Shown here: in pieces, positions 7,440-15,107 of the stretch | How positions within the stretch are numbered: the first letter of the stretch is position 1 | Layout: every line of letters begins with the position of its first letter | From: Enhydrobacter aerosaccus | GTDB taxonomy: Bacteria > Pseudomonadota > Alphaproteobacteria > Reyranellales > Reyranellaceae | Assembly: GCA_903915535.1 (NCBI GenBank) | Contig: CAIWTJ010000208.1 | Coordinates: forward strand, 1-34,113 | DNA: 34,113 bases | Reading direction: 5' to 3' | Made by a program: the position numbers and the translations under genes | Notes under the pieces: model-generated | The model's database searches: none | What the model was told of the DNA's origin: nothing | What the model saw: only the letters and a program-made list of their open reading frames with translations

Positions 7440-8375
7440 CTACCAGCCGAGGTCCTGCCGCAGTCGCGACACAATTTGAAGATGCCGTTCGTGTTCGCCC
7501 GCGAACCGAAGGACGAGATGGCTGGCGCCTGCATCGGCATAGGACTTCAGCCAGGCCGAAGCCCCCTGCGCCGGGCCGGCGTAACACATCTGCCGCTTGC
7601 GCATGACGTCCGGACGCTGCCCGTAATACTGCTCGAGATAGGCATCGATCCGTGCCTCGGCGCGGGCCGCATCGTCGTCGATAGACAACGTAAGGTACAT
7701 CGCCCCCGTCACGGCGCCCGCGTCGCGGCCCGCAGCCCGCGCCGCCGCCGTCACTTCGGCAAACTGGCCGGCATAGTCCGAGGGTGACGGTGCATTGGGG
7801 AACCAGCCGTCGAACAGGCGTCCCGTCCGTTCGCGGGCCGCGGCAACAGATCCGCCGATCCAGATCGGGGGCCCGGCCGGCCGATGCGGCGTCGGGCCGA
7901 GCACGGCACCCGTCATCTTCCATCGCCCGTCCCAATCGACAGGCTTGCCGGTCCACAGCGCGCGCATGAGCGCCACGCCTTCGACCAGCGTTCCCACCCT
8001 CTTCTCGAACGGCACGCCCGCCGCCACGAACTCGGCACGGATGTTGGGCACGTCCGACGCGATGCCGATGCCCAGGATCAGCCGGCCTTCGGAAATGCGG
8101 TCGAGTGTCGCCACCTGGTGCGCCAGCACCACAGGATTGCGCAGCGCCGGCAGCAGCACCGCGGTGCCCATCTCCACCTTGCGCGTGCGCGCCGCGACGG
8201 CCGCGAGCAAGGTGAGCGGATCATGGCGCGGCCGGGCCAGCAGCGAATCGCCCACCCACACCGAGTCGATGCCGAGCGCTTCGGCCTTCTCGGCGAGCGC
8301 CAGCAACGGCGCCGTCTCGTGAACGCCTTCCATGATGCGCTCGCGGGTCGGCAACAGGTAGCCAAGCCGTGGCAT
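7440..8375 (-). CDS. LLM class flavin-dependent oxidoreductase (luciferase-like)
   Basis: A 311-residue TIM-barrel protein of the bacterial luciferase / F420-dependent oxidoreductase superfamily. Recognisable segments are the first strand R-L-G-Y-L-L-P-T-R, A-E-K-A-E-A-L-G-I-D-S-V-W-V-G-D-S, L-A-A-V-A-A-R-T-R-K-V-E-M-G-T-A-V, and D-R-I-S-E-G-R-L-I-L-G-I-G, followed by P-I-W-I-G-G near residue 190. The cofactor may be FMN or F420; alphaproteobacterial members usually use FMN supplied by a reductase, which is not seen here. It begins two bases after the stop of the small lipoprotein upstream and lacks a clear ribosome binding site, so it is probably translated by coupling. The substrate is unknown. 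Confidence 0.85.
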   Translation of the reverse strand: MPRLGYLLPTRERIMEGVHETAPLLALAEKAEALGIDSVWVGDSLLARPRHDPLTLLAAVAARTRKVEMGTAVLLPALRNPVVLAHQVATLDRISEGRLILGIGIASDVPNIRAEFVAAGVPFEKRVGTLVEGVALMRALWTGKPVDWDGRWKMTGAVLGPTPHRPAGPPIWIGGSVAAARERTGRLFDGWFPNAPSPSDYAGQFAEVTAAARAAGRDAGAVTGAMYLTLSIDDDAARAEARIDAYLEQYYGQRPDVMRKRQMCYAGPAQGASAWLKSYADAGASHLVLRFAGEHERHLQIVSRLRQDLGW

Positions 8376-8377
8376 CG

Positions 8378-8734
8378 TCAGCCGTTACACTTGAAGCGCG
8401 CGAAGTAGTTGATCGTGTCGAGCATCCCCGCCTCCAGCACCTGATAGCCGCGCTGCACGCAGGTCTGCTTCATGTAGTAGTTCGCCGCATATTCCGCGCG
8501 CCGCCGCTCGTTCTCGTCATCGAGATTCCAGCCGATGGCGTCGCGCGCCGCGATGAGGCGGTATTCGCCCGGCCCGCCGAACGGCGTGACGCGCACCTGG
8601 ATGCGCTTGCCCTCGACGTTGAGGTACTGCGCGCTCGACCCGGGGAGCGCCATTTGGCGTTCTTCACAAGCCGCAAGGGCGCACACGACAGCAACGCCTA
8701 TGGCGCCAATCCGGAAAAATTTACGATATGTCAT
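8378..8734 (-). CDS. Small hypothetical lipoprotein
   Basis: A 118-residue protein I do not recognise as a named family. Residues 1-23 (MTYRKFFRIGAIGVAVVCAL then AAC) form a type II signal peptide with lipobox L-A-A-C, and Glu at +2 argues for outer-membrane delivery. The mature part contains G-K-R-I-Q-V-R-V-T-P-F-G-G-P-G-E-Y-R-L, an N-E-R-R-R-A-E-Y-A-A-N-Y-Y region and two more Cys near the C-terminus that could pair. The start at 8734 is chosen over 8797 because the signal peptide then begins normally. It sits between the truncated haemoglobin and the LLM gene on the same strand, so all three may be one operon. Confidence 0.7.
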   Translation of the reverse strand: MTYRKFFRIGAIGVAVVCALAACEERQMALPGSSAQYLNVEGKRIQVRVTPFGGPGEYRLIAARDAIGWNLDDENERRRAEYAANYYMKQTCVQRGYQVLEAGMLDTINYFARFKCNG

Positions 8735-8800
8735 GCTGGCGAGTGTGCCATCCACATGCTGGCGTGCCAACGTGATCGCTACGCCCTGACGGCTCATTGT

Positions 8801-9223
8801 TCAGCGATTGCGAAATGCCTCGGCCATCCGCTGAAAGGCCTCTTCCAGGACCGAGCGGTAGTCGCCGGGCAGGCCAGCCTCCTCCAGGGCCCGTCGCATG
8901 CACATCATCCAGGCATCGCGCTCGGCGGCGCCGATGGCAAAAGGCCGGTGTGCGGACATGATGCATTTGTGGCCCGGCCGCTGGAAGTAGAGCGGCGGCC
9001 CGCCGAGCCAGCCACTCAGGAACTCGAAGAGGCGTTCGCGCACGGCGGTGAGATCATGGCCATGCAGGGCGCGGATCGAAGCGGCTTCGGGCGCGCTGTC
9101 CATGATGTCGTAGAATCGGTTGGCGATACGACGAACGACTACTTCGCCGCCGATAATCTGATAGGGCGTCAGGCGCGGCGTGGCACCGGCCTCGGGTTCG
9201 ACTTTGGCAGCGGACGGGGTCAT
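8801..9223 (-). CDS. Group II truncated haemoglobin
   Basis: A 140-residue 2-on-2 globin of the TrHbO type. Key residues are visible: Tyr38 at B10 in R-F-Y-D-I-M, the S-G-W-L-G-G-P-P-L-Y segment of the E helix to EF loop, the R-P-G-H pre-F motif, proximal His92 (F8) in S-A-H-R-P-F-A-I-G, and Trp105 (G8) in E-R-D-A-W. Tyr B10 and Trp G8 stabilise bound O2 in this group, whose members act in O2 or NO chemistry and redox protection. There is no good Shine-Dalgarno before the ATG at 9223. An FNR/FixK-like palindrome is centred 42 bases upstream. It is followed on the same strand by a lipoprotein and an LLM oxidoreductase. Confidence 0.92.
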   Translation of the reverse strand: MTPSAAKVEPEAGATPRLTPYQIIGGEVVVRRIANRFYDIMDSAPEAASIRALHGHDLTAVRERLFEFLSGWLGGPPLYFQRPGHKCIMSAHRPFAIGAAERDAWMMCMRRALEEAGLPGDYRSVLEEAFQRMAEAFRNR

Positions 9224-9258
9224 TCGGAGATCAGTAAACCCGACCCAGGCCTGAGCTC

Positions 9259-9272
9259 TTGACCTGGATCAA
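9259..9272 (-). promoter_or_regulatory. FNR/FixK/Dnr-type box upstream of the truncated haemoglobin
   Basis: The minus strand reads TTGATCCAGGTCAA, matching TTGAT-N4-ATCAA at nine of ten positions. Its centre is 42 bases upstream of the haemoglobin ATG. If it acts as a class II activator site (-41.5), transcription would begin about one base before the ATG; a TTTACT hexamer at 9238-9233 fits a -10 element. Confidence 0.65.
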
Positions 9273-9293
9273 TGACCGAGCATTGGGCAGAAA

Positions 9294-9369
9294 TGGCGTC
9301 CCCTACGGGATTCGAACCCGTGTCGCCGCCGTGAAAGGGCAGTGTCCTAGGCCTCTAGACGAAGGGGAC
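9294..9369 (-). tRNA. tRNA-Glu (anticodon TTC)
   Basis: The minus strand folds as a 76-nt tRNA. The acceptor stem GTCCCCT pairs with AGGGGAC. The anticodon arm is CTGCC-CTTTCAC-GGCGG with TTC at positions 34-36. The T arm is ACGGG-TTCGAAT-CCCGT. Discriminator G is followed by an encoded CCA (9296-9294). It lies 68 bases beyond recJ on the same strand. Confidence 0.96.
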
Positions 9370-9437
9370 GTAACTGCCGAAGCAGTGCGTCAGGCGCGGG
9401 AGCATGTAGCGGTATAGGCCCACGAAATCAAGGCGGC

Positions 9438-11258
9438 TTATGTCAGGACCGAACCGCCGCCGCGGGCGGCATCGTCGATCTGCAGCCGTACCGACGTTCG
9501 GCCGTTGTAGCGCTCGATCCTGAGGGCGCCCGCGACATGCAGGATCGGCCGCGCCGGATCGAGCAAAGCCGGGCCCAATTCGGACTGGCCGGCGCGGAAG
9601 GCGATCGCCTCCACCCTGCCCCGTTCCTGGCCCACGAGGGTGCAGCGGACATGGCCCTCGCCGACGACCTGGGCATAACTCACCCGCACGCTGGGCAACA
9701 CGAAGCGCGGCAGGGCATTGCCCGCTCCGAAGGGGCCCGCCTGTTCGATCATTTCGACCAGTTCCTGCGTCGCCGCGGCCGGCGCCAGCGCGGCATCTAT
9801 TCCCAGCTCGCGCATGGCGGGCGCCGCTCCAAGCTGCGGCGCGATCCGTGCGTCGAGGAATTTCACGAGCTCCGGCAGCGCGCTCCGCGCCACGGTCAGG
9901 CCGGCCGCCATGGCGTGCCCGCCACCGTTGATCAGCAGATCGGCCTGCCGCGCGGCGAGCACGGCGGCACCGAGGTCGACGCCGCGGACCGAGCGGCCGG
10001 AGCCATTGCCGACGTCGCCGTCCATGCCGAGGACGAAGGCCGGCCGCCCGTAGCGTTCGACGAGGCGGCTCGCCACGATCCCGATCACGCCGACATGCCA
10101 GCCGTCGCTCTCGACGATCAGGGCGGACGGCATGCCCGTGCGATCGGGACCATAGGTGCCTTCGATACGCGCGATTGCCTGGTCGAGCACCTCGCGCTCG
10201 ATGGCGCGGCGCTCGGCGTTGAACTCGTCGAGCCGCAGCGCCAGCGCGCCGACCTCGTGTACATCCTCGCTCGACAGCAGCCGCGCGCCGAGGTCGGCCT
10301 GCCCCACGCGGCCGCCCGCATTCACGCGCGGACCCAGCATGTATCCCAGGTGATAGGCGCCTGGCGCTTCGCGCAGCTTGGCCACGTCGGCCAGTGCGGC
10401 GAGCCCGGCATTGCCGCGCTTCTGCATCACCTGCAGACCCTGCCGCACCAGCGCGCGGTTGACGCCGGTCAGCGGCACGACGTCCGCCACCGTGCCCAGC
10501 GCCACGAGGTCGAGCCACTGCCGCAGGTCGGGTTCGACCCTGGGCGCTACGTACCAGTTCGCCGCCCGCAGCGCGCGGTTGACACCGACGATGAGCAGGA
10601 ACGCCACGCCGACGGCGGCGAGCTGCTTGTGCGGGCTGTCGTCGTCGATGCGATTGGGATCCACGACCGCGATCGCGTCGGGGAGCGCGATCTCCGCCTG
10701 GTGATGATCGATCACGATCACGTCGAGGCCCGCCTTCTTCGCGTCCTTCAGCGGCGCGTACGCCGTCACGCCGCAGTCGACGGTGACGACGACCTGCGCG
10801 CCTTCTTCCCTGATCTTCAGCAGCGCCGGCGCATTGGGTCCGTAGCCTTCCTTTCGGCGATCCGGGATGTAGACGCCGATGTCGGCGCCGATCGCGCGGA
10901 AGAAGCGCAGCAGCAGCGCCGACGAGGTGGCGCCGTCGACATCGTAGTCGCCGAACACCACGATCTTCTCCCCGTCCTGAACCGCCGTCACCAGGCGCGC
11001 GACCGCGGCGTCCATGTCCTTGAGGTGCGAGGGATCGGGCAGGAACTTGCGCAGGGTCGGATCGAGGAAGTCGGGCACGTCGTCGAGCGGGACATCGCGC
11101 GCGGCGAGCAGGCGCGCAATGGCATCCGGGATGCCATGGCGTTGGGCAATCGCCAGCGCCGCGCGCTCGTCGCCCAGCCGCGCGGCCCAGCGCCGGCCGG
11201 TCAGGGACTTTTCGACATCGAGGAAGGCCGCGCGCGCGCCACGGGAGTCGGAGGTCAT
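9438..11258 (-). CDS. recJ: Single-stranded-DNA-specific exonuclease RecJ
   Basis: A 606-residue 5'-3' ssDNA exonuclease of the DHH superfamily, acting in the RecF recombination pathway, mismatch repair and base excision repair. Motif I is F-G-D-Y-D-V-D-G-A-T-S at residues 102-112, motif II T-V-D-C-G at 159-163, the DHH motif I-D-H-H at 183-186, and V-V-D-P-N-R follows near 200. The DHHA1 domain has G-P-R-V-N-A-G-G-R-V-G near 310 and the G-G-G-H-A-M-A-A-G-L motif near 455, followed by the C-terminal OB-fold. Length and order are normal. It diverges from the deacetylase-like gene with a 62-base gap. Confidence 0.96.
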   Translation of the reverse strand: MTSDSRGARAAFLDVEKSLTGRRWAARLGDERAALAIAQRHGIPDAIARLLAARDVPLDDVPDFLDPTLRKFLPDPSHLKDMDAAVARLVTAVQDGEKIVVFGDYDVDGATSSALLLRFFRAIGADIGVYIPDRRKEGYGPNAPALLKIREEGAQVVVTVDCGVTAYAPLKDAKKAGLDVIVIDHHQAEIALPDAIAVVDPNRIDDDSPHKQLAAVGVAFLLIVGVNRALRAANWYVAPRVEPDLRQWLDLVALGTVADVVPLTGVNRALVRQGLQVMQKRGNAGLAALADVAKLREAPGAYHLGYMLGPRVNAGGRVGQADLGARLLSSEDVHEVGALALRLDEFNAERRAIEREVLDQAIARIEGTYGPDRTGMPSALIVESDGWHVGVIGIVASRLVERYGRPAFVLGMDGDVGNGSGRSVRGVDLGAAVLAARQADLLINGGGHAMAAGLTVARSALPELVKFLDARIAPQLGAAPAMRELGIDAALAPAAATQELVEMIEQAGPFGAGNALPRFVLPSVRVSYAQVVGEGHVRCTLVGQERGRVEAIAFRAGQSELGPALLDPARPILHVAGALRIERYNGRTSVRLQIDDAARGGGSVLT

Positions 11259-11320
11259 GCAGGCTTATATAGGCAATCCCCGTCCGGGCTTTGTGGATCA
11301 GTTTGCGATACGATCAGATC

Positions 11321-12265
11321 ATGAGCCCTTCTCGGATTTTCGTCGCCCTCCTGGCCCTCCTGCTCCTCCCGGGAGCCGCCGCACTGGCGCAGACGCCGGA
11401 CTGGATCACCGGCCTGCCGCGCACGCCGGTTCATCTCAAGGCCTGGCCGAACGGCAAGAAGGTCGCGGTGTGCTTCGTCTTCTATGTGGAAGTCTGGGGC
11501 AAGGATCACGGTCCCAACTTCCGTCCCGACATGAACGGCCGCTCGCCGGATGTCGTCGACGAGGCGTTCCGGCAGTATGCGATCGAGGAAGGCGTGCCGA
11601 GGGTCGGTCGCCTGTTCAAGGAACAGGGCCTGCCCGTCAGCATCGCCCTCAACGCCCAGTTCCCCGTGCAGCGGCCCGAGATCTGGAAGACCCTCACGAC
11701 CTTGGTGCCAAAGGCCGTGGTCGTGGCGCACGGCCAGAACAACTCGACCGAACTGCTGCCGCTCGAGAAAGGGCCCGACGCCCAGCGCACCTACATCAAG
11801 GCCGTGCTCGATTCGATCGAGAAGAGCACCGGCAAGCGCCCGACCGGCTGGTCGAGCCCCAGCGTCTTCCCCAACGCAGAGACCTTTGCCGCGACCGCCG
11901 CCGAAGGCATCCGCTACACGCTCGACGGCATGGACTCCGACATCCTGTCGAAGCTCGCGACCACGCCGCAGCCGCTGCTGTTGATCCCCTACCCGCCGCA
12001 GATCGTGGACATGGGCCAGTATCTTTCGCGCACCAAGGAAGCCTCGGATCTCGAGAAGCTCTGGATCGACTATGTGACCGAGCTGGCGCGCGAGGCCGAG
12101 GCCGATCCCGCGCGCGAGGCCACGATCGTGGCGATCGGCATCCATCCGTTCGTCGTCGGCACGCCGGCCGGCGCGGCGGCGCTGCGCCGCGTGCTGGAGA
12201 ATTTCAAGGCGCAGAAGCAGGTCTGGATCGCCGACACCGACGAAGTGGCCGCGGCCGCGAAGTAG
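11321..12265 (+). CDS. Secreted polysaccharide-deacetylase-fold protein (PuuE-like)
   Basis: A 314-residue protein with a Sec signal peptide (MSPSRIFVALLALLLLPGAA, cut near ALA|QTP). The NodB-homology fold resembles the metal-independent allantoinase/PuuE branch: V-A-V-C-F-V-F-Y-V-E-V-W near residue 50, then A-H-G-Q-N-N-S near 137, R-P-T-G-W-S-S-P near 175, and a late I-G-I-H-P-F motif near 275. The two N-terminal Asp of chitin deacetylases are not evident, so deacetylase activity on polysaccharide is doubtful. Start: ATG at 11321 is used because it opens the signal peptide; a TTG at 11291 would add ten residues. No good ribosome binding site is seen. It ends exactly where the convergent next gene ends. 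Confidence 0.78.
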   Translation: MSPSRIFVALLALLLLPGAAALAQTPDWITGLPRTPVHLKAWPNGKKVAVCFVFYVEVWGKDHGPNFRPDMNGRSPDVVDEAFRQYAIEEGVPRVGRLFKEQGLPVSIALNAQFPVQRPEIWKTLTTLVPKAVVVAHGQNNSTELLPLEKGPDAQRTYIKAVLDSIEKSTGKRPTGWSSPSVFPNAETFAATAAEGIRYTLDGMDSDILSKLATTPQPLLLIPYPPQIVDMGQYLSRTKEASDLEKLWIDYVTELAREAEADPAREATIVAIGIHPFVVGTPAGAAALRRVLENFKAQKQVWIADTDEVAAAAK

Positions 12266-12775
12266 CTACCACTTCCACTCGAACGGCCAGATCCTGAGCA
12301 CGGCGATCTTGACCCTGGCGGCCGTCGCGCCGCCGAACTGAAGCATCAGCGGCTCGCCCTTGACCTCGACCTGCACGCTTTGGCGCGTGCCGGGGCAATC
12401 GATCGCGCGTCGCACGGAGAGCAGCGGCAGGTGGGCATTGCCCTGCACCGCATCGACCCAGGCCTCCTCCGACAGGACGATGCGGTAACGGCCCGCCGGA
12501 ATGTTCTCCAGCGTGACGATACCGCCATAGCCACCGTCGCTGCCGCGCTCGGGCTGGACCGGATAGATGACGTCGCCCACCGGCCTCAGGCGCAACGCAA
12601 ACACGCCCTCCTTGGGCAAGGAGAGCGCGCTGTCGATGGTCGGCAGGTAGCTGTCGAAAGGGTCGCTTTCGCGGCCGGGAATGGCGGGCACCCGGCCGCA
12701 ATCCTCGTCCAGCGCCGCGGCTGGAATGCTCGCGGTCAGGAGTGGGAGGAGACAGGCAACCAGGTGAGCCCGCAT
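12266..12775 (-). CDS. Hypothetical secreted protein
   Basis: A 169-residue protein I do not recognise. Residues 1-21 are a Sec signal peptide (MRAHLVACLLPLLTASIPAAA). The mature part reads as a small beta-rich domain: G-V-F-A-L-R-L-R-P-V, Y-G-G-I-V-T-L-E-N-I-P-A-G-R-Y-R-I-V-L and S-V-Q-V-E-V-K-G-E, with two Cys (C-G-R and I-D-C-P-G) that could form a disulphide. It starts 13 bases after the GlpX stop, so it belongs to the downstream end of that run of genes. Its stop codon abuts the stop of the deacetylase-like gene with no base between. Confidence 0.7.
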   Translation of the reverse strand: MRAHLVACLLPLLTASIPAAALDEDCGRVPAIPGRESDPFDSYLPTIDSALSLPKEGVFALRLRPVGDVIYPVQPERGSDGGYGGIVTLENIPAGRYRIVLSEEAWVDAVQGNAHLPLLSVRRAIDCPGTRQSVQVEVKGEPLMLQFGGATAARVKIAVLRIWPFEWKW

Positions 12776-12788
12776 CCCCCCAGCATGA

Positions 12789-13772
12789 CTAGGCCCAGCT
12801 CGGCAGGCCAGTCTTGATCGAGAAATTGTGATGCGCCGATATCCACCGCACCGTGCCGGTCTTGGAGCGCATGATGATCGAATGGGTCTCCGCGCCGTTG
12901 TGGAAGCGGCGCACGCCCTTCAGCATCGAGCCGTTGGTGACGCCGGTGGCGGCGAACATCACGTCGCCCTTGGCCATCTCGAGCATCGAGTACTTGCGAT
13001 TGAGATCGGTGATGCCCCACTTCTTGGCGCGGCCCTTCTCGTCGTCGTTGCGGAACAGCAGGCGGCCCTGGATCTGGCCGCCGATGCAGCGCAGCGCCGC
13101 CGCGGCCAGCACGCCTTCCGGCGCGCCACCGGAGCCCATGTAGATGTTGATGCCCGAGTCGCCGGTCGAGGTCGCGATCACGCCGGAGACGTCGCCGTCG
13201 CCGATCAAGACGATACGCGCGCCGGCCTCGCGGACCTTGGCGATCAGCTCGGAATGGCGCGGCCGGTCGAGGATGCAGACGACGAGGTCGGCGACATCGA
13301 CCTTCATCGCCTTGGCGAGGTCGGCCAGGTTCTGCTTGGGCGTCTTGTCGAGATCGACGATGCCTTCGGGCAGACCGGCGCCGACGGCGATCTTGTCCAT
13401 GTAGACGTCGGGCGCATTGAGGAAGCCGCCGTCTTCCGCCATCGCCATCACGGCCAGCGCATTGGGCAGGCCCTTGGCGGTGATCGTCGTGCCTTCGAGC
13501 GGATCGAGCGCGATGTCGATCTTCAGGCCGCCGGTGCCGACCTTCTCGCCGATGTAGAGCATCGGCGCCTCGTCGCGCTCGCCTTCGCCGATGACGACGG
13601 TGCCGTCGATCGACAAGGCATTCAGCGACGTGCGCATCGCGTCGACTGCGGCCTGGTCGGCCATCTTCTCGTCGCCGCGGCCCATAAGCTTGGAAGCGGC
13701 GAGCGCCGCCGCCTCGGTTACTCGCACCGCCTCGAGGGCGAGATTGCGGTCCATCTTGGCTTCTGCGGCCAT
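12789..13772 (-). CDS. glpX: Fructose-1,6-bisphosphatase class II (GlpX)
   Basis: A 327-residue cytoplasmic enzyme converting fructose 1,6-bisphosphate to fructose 6-phosphate in gluconeogenesis, using Mg2+ or Mn2+. Signature segments are I-G-E-G-E-R-D-E-A-P-M-L at residues 61-72 and I-A-L-D-P-L-E-G-T-T at 87-96, the metal and phosphate site of this inositol-monophosphatase-like fold. G-S-G-G-A-P-E-G-V-L and R-C-I-G-G-Q follow near 215-230, and G-V-T-N-G lies near 280. The ATG at 13772 has GGAGG five bases upstream; an in-frame ATG at 13784 contains that site and is less likely. The gene follows hom by 17 bases, a pairing common in alphaproteobacteria. Confidence 0.95.
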   Translation of the reverse strand: MAAEAKMDRNLALEAVRVTEAAALAASKLMGRGDEKMADQAAVDAMRTSLNALSIDGTVVIGEGERDEAPMLYIGEKVGTGGLKIDIALDPLEGTTITAKGLPNALAVMAMAEDGGFLNAPDVYMDKIAVGAGLPEGIVDLDKTPKQNLADLAKAMKVDVADLVVCILDRPRHSELIAKVREAGARIVLIGDGDVSGVIATSTGDSGINIYMGSGGAPEGVLAAAALRCIGGQIQGRLLFRNDDEKGRAKKWGITDLNRKYSMLEMAKGDVMFAATGVTNGSMLKGVRRFHNGAETHSIIMRSKTGTVRWISAHHNFSIKTGLPSWA

Positions 13773-13789
13773 CGTTTCCTCCATTTATC

Positions 13790-15082
13790 CTAGAACTGCT
13801 CGATACGAATGATGCAGGGCTCCTCGGCCACTGCTTTCAGTTTCGCGATCCGCGCCACCGCGCGCTGCATCGCCGCTTCCTCTGTCTCGTGGGTGGTGAT
13901 CACCACCGGGACTTCGCCCGACTGCGACCGGCCACGCTGCAGCATACCCTCGACCGAGATCCGGTCCTTCGCAAGGATGCCGGAGATCGCGGCGATCACG
14001 CCCGGCCTGTCCTGGACCATCAGCCGCATGTAATAGGCGCCGACGTGGCGCCCCATCGGCGAGACCTTGGTCTCCGTGAGACGCGCTGCCGGGACGACGA
14101 AGGCCGGCATGATGTGCCCGCGCGCCACGTCGACCAGGTCGGCAACCACGGCGGAGGCCGTCGGTCCCTGCCCTGCGCCACGCCCCTGGAACATCGTCGT
14201 GCCGACGAAGTCGCCTTCCACCACGACGGCGTTGAACACGCCTTCAATGTGCGCGATCGGCGCCTTGAGCGAGACCATGCAGGGATGGACGCGCTGCTCG
14301 ATGCCGTAGGGAGTCCTGCGTGCGAGGCCCAGCAGCTTGATGCGATAGCCGAGCTCTTCGGCGAACTGGATGTCCGCCGCTGTCACGCGGCGGATACCTT
14401 CGACGTGGACGCCGGCGAAGTTCACCTTGGTTCCGAAGGCCGCGCCCGTCAGCACGGCGAGCTTGTGCGCGGCGTCGATGCCGTCGACGTCGAACGTGGG
14501 GTCGGCTTCGGCGTAGCCGGCAGCCTGCGCCTCGGCCAGCACGGCGCCGAAGTCGCGGCCAGTCTCCCGCATCGTGGTCAGGATGTAGTTACAGGTGCCG
14601 TTCAGGATGCCGTAGAGCCGGCTCACGCGATTGCCGACGAGCCCTTCGCGCAGCGCCTTGATGACCGGGATGCCGCCGGCAACCGCCGCCTCGAAGGCCA
14701 GGCTGCAGCCCTTCTTCTCGGCAAGCGCCGCGAGCTCTGCTCCATGATGGGCGAGCAGTGCCTTGTTGGCGGTGATGACGTGCTTGCCGTGGCGCAGTGC
14801 CGTCTGCACCAGCTTGCGCGCGATGCCGCCCGAGCCGCCGATCAGTTCGATCACGACGTCGATGTCGGGCGCCGTCGCGAGCGCCATGGGATCGCGTTCC
14901 CACCGCACCTTCGAAAGGTCGATGTCGCGCTTCTTGGCCTTGGAACGCGCGCTCACGGCGACGAGCTTCAGCGGCCGGCCGCCGCGCAGCGCCAGCAGGC
15001 GGCCATGCTCGGCCAGGAGCTTGACCACGCCAGCGCCGACCGTGCCGAGGCCGGCGATGCCGATTTTGAGAGGTTGTGTCAT
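13790..15082 (-). CDS. hom: Homoserine dehydrogenase
   Basis: A 430-residue monofunctional enzyme reducing aspartate-4-semialdehyde to homoserine, the branch point toward threonine and methionine. Domains in order: Rossmann NAD(P) fold with G-I-A-G-L-G-T-V-G at residues 8-16; catalytic domain with A-N-K-A-L-L near 105, G-I-L-N-G-T-C-N-Y-I near 180 and the signature P-T-F-D-V-D-G-I-D-A-A-H-K-L near 215; and a C-terminal ACT domain from about 350 (V-Q-D-R-P-G-V-I-A-A-I-S) expected to bind threonine as feedback inhibitor. It lies 25 bases after the aminotransferase and 17 before glpX, so it is co-transcribed with both. Confidence 0.96.
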   Translation of the reverse strand: MTQPLKIGIAGLGTVGAGVVKLLAEHGRLLALRGGRPLKLVAVSARSKAKKRDIDLSKVRWERDPMALATAPDIDVVIELIGGSGGIARKLVQTALRHGKHVITANKALLAHHGAELAALAEKKGCSLAFEAAVAGGIPVIKALREGLVGNRVSRLYGILNGTCNYILTTMRETGRDFGAVLAEAQAAGYAEADPTFDVDGIDAAHKLAVLTGAAFGTKVNFAGVHVEGIRRVTAADIQFAEELGYRIKLLGLARRTPYGIEQRVHPCMVSLKAPIAHIEGVFNAVVVEGDFVGTTMFQGRGAGQGPTASAVVADLVDVARGHIMPAFVVPAARLTETKVSPMGRHVGAYYMRLMVQDRPGVIAAISGILAKDRISVEGMLQRGRSQSGEVPVVITTHETEEAAMQRAVARIAKLKAVAEEPCIIRIEQF

Positions 15083-15107
15083 GGGCGCCTGATACGACAG
15101 CTTTGCT

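Noticed and set aside
9294..9369. tRNA-Glu as a phage or island attachment site
   Set aside because: No integrase, no partial repeat of the tRNA 3' end that I could find in the window, and ordinary chromosomal genes on both sides.
9537..11324. 595-codon plus-strand open frame
   Set aside because: It is the mirror of recJ, whose motifs are complete on the minus strand; the translation is Arg/His/Asp-rich with no family resemblance.
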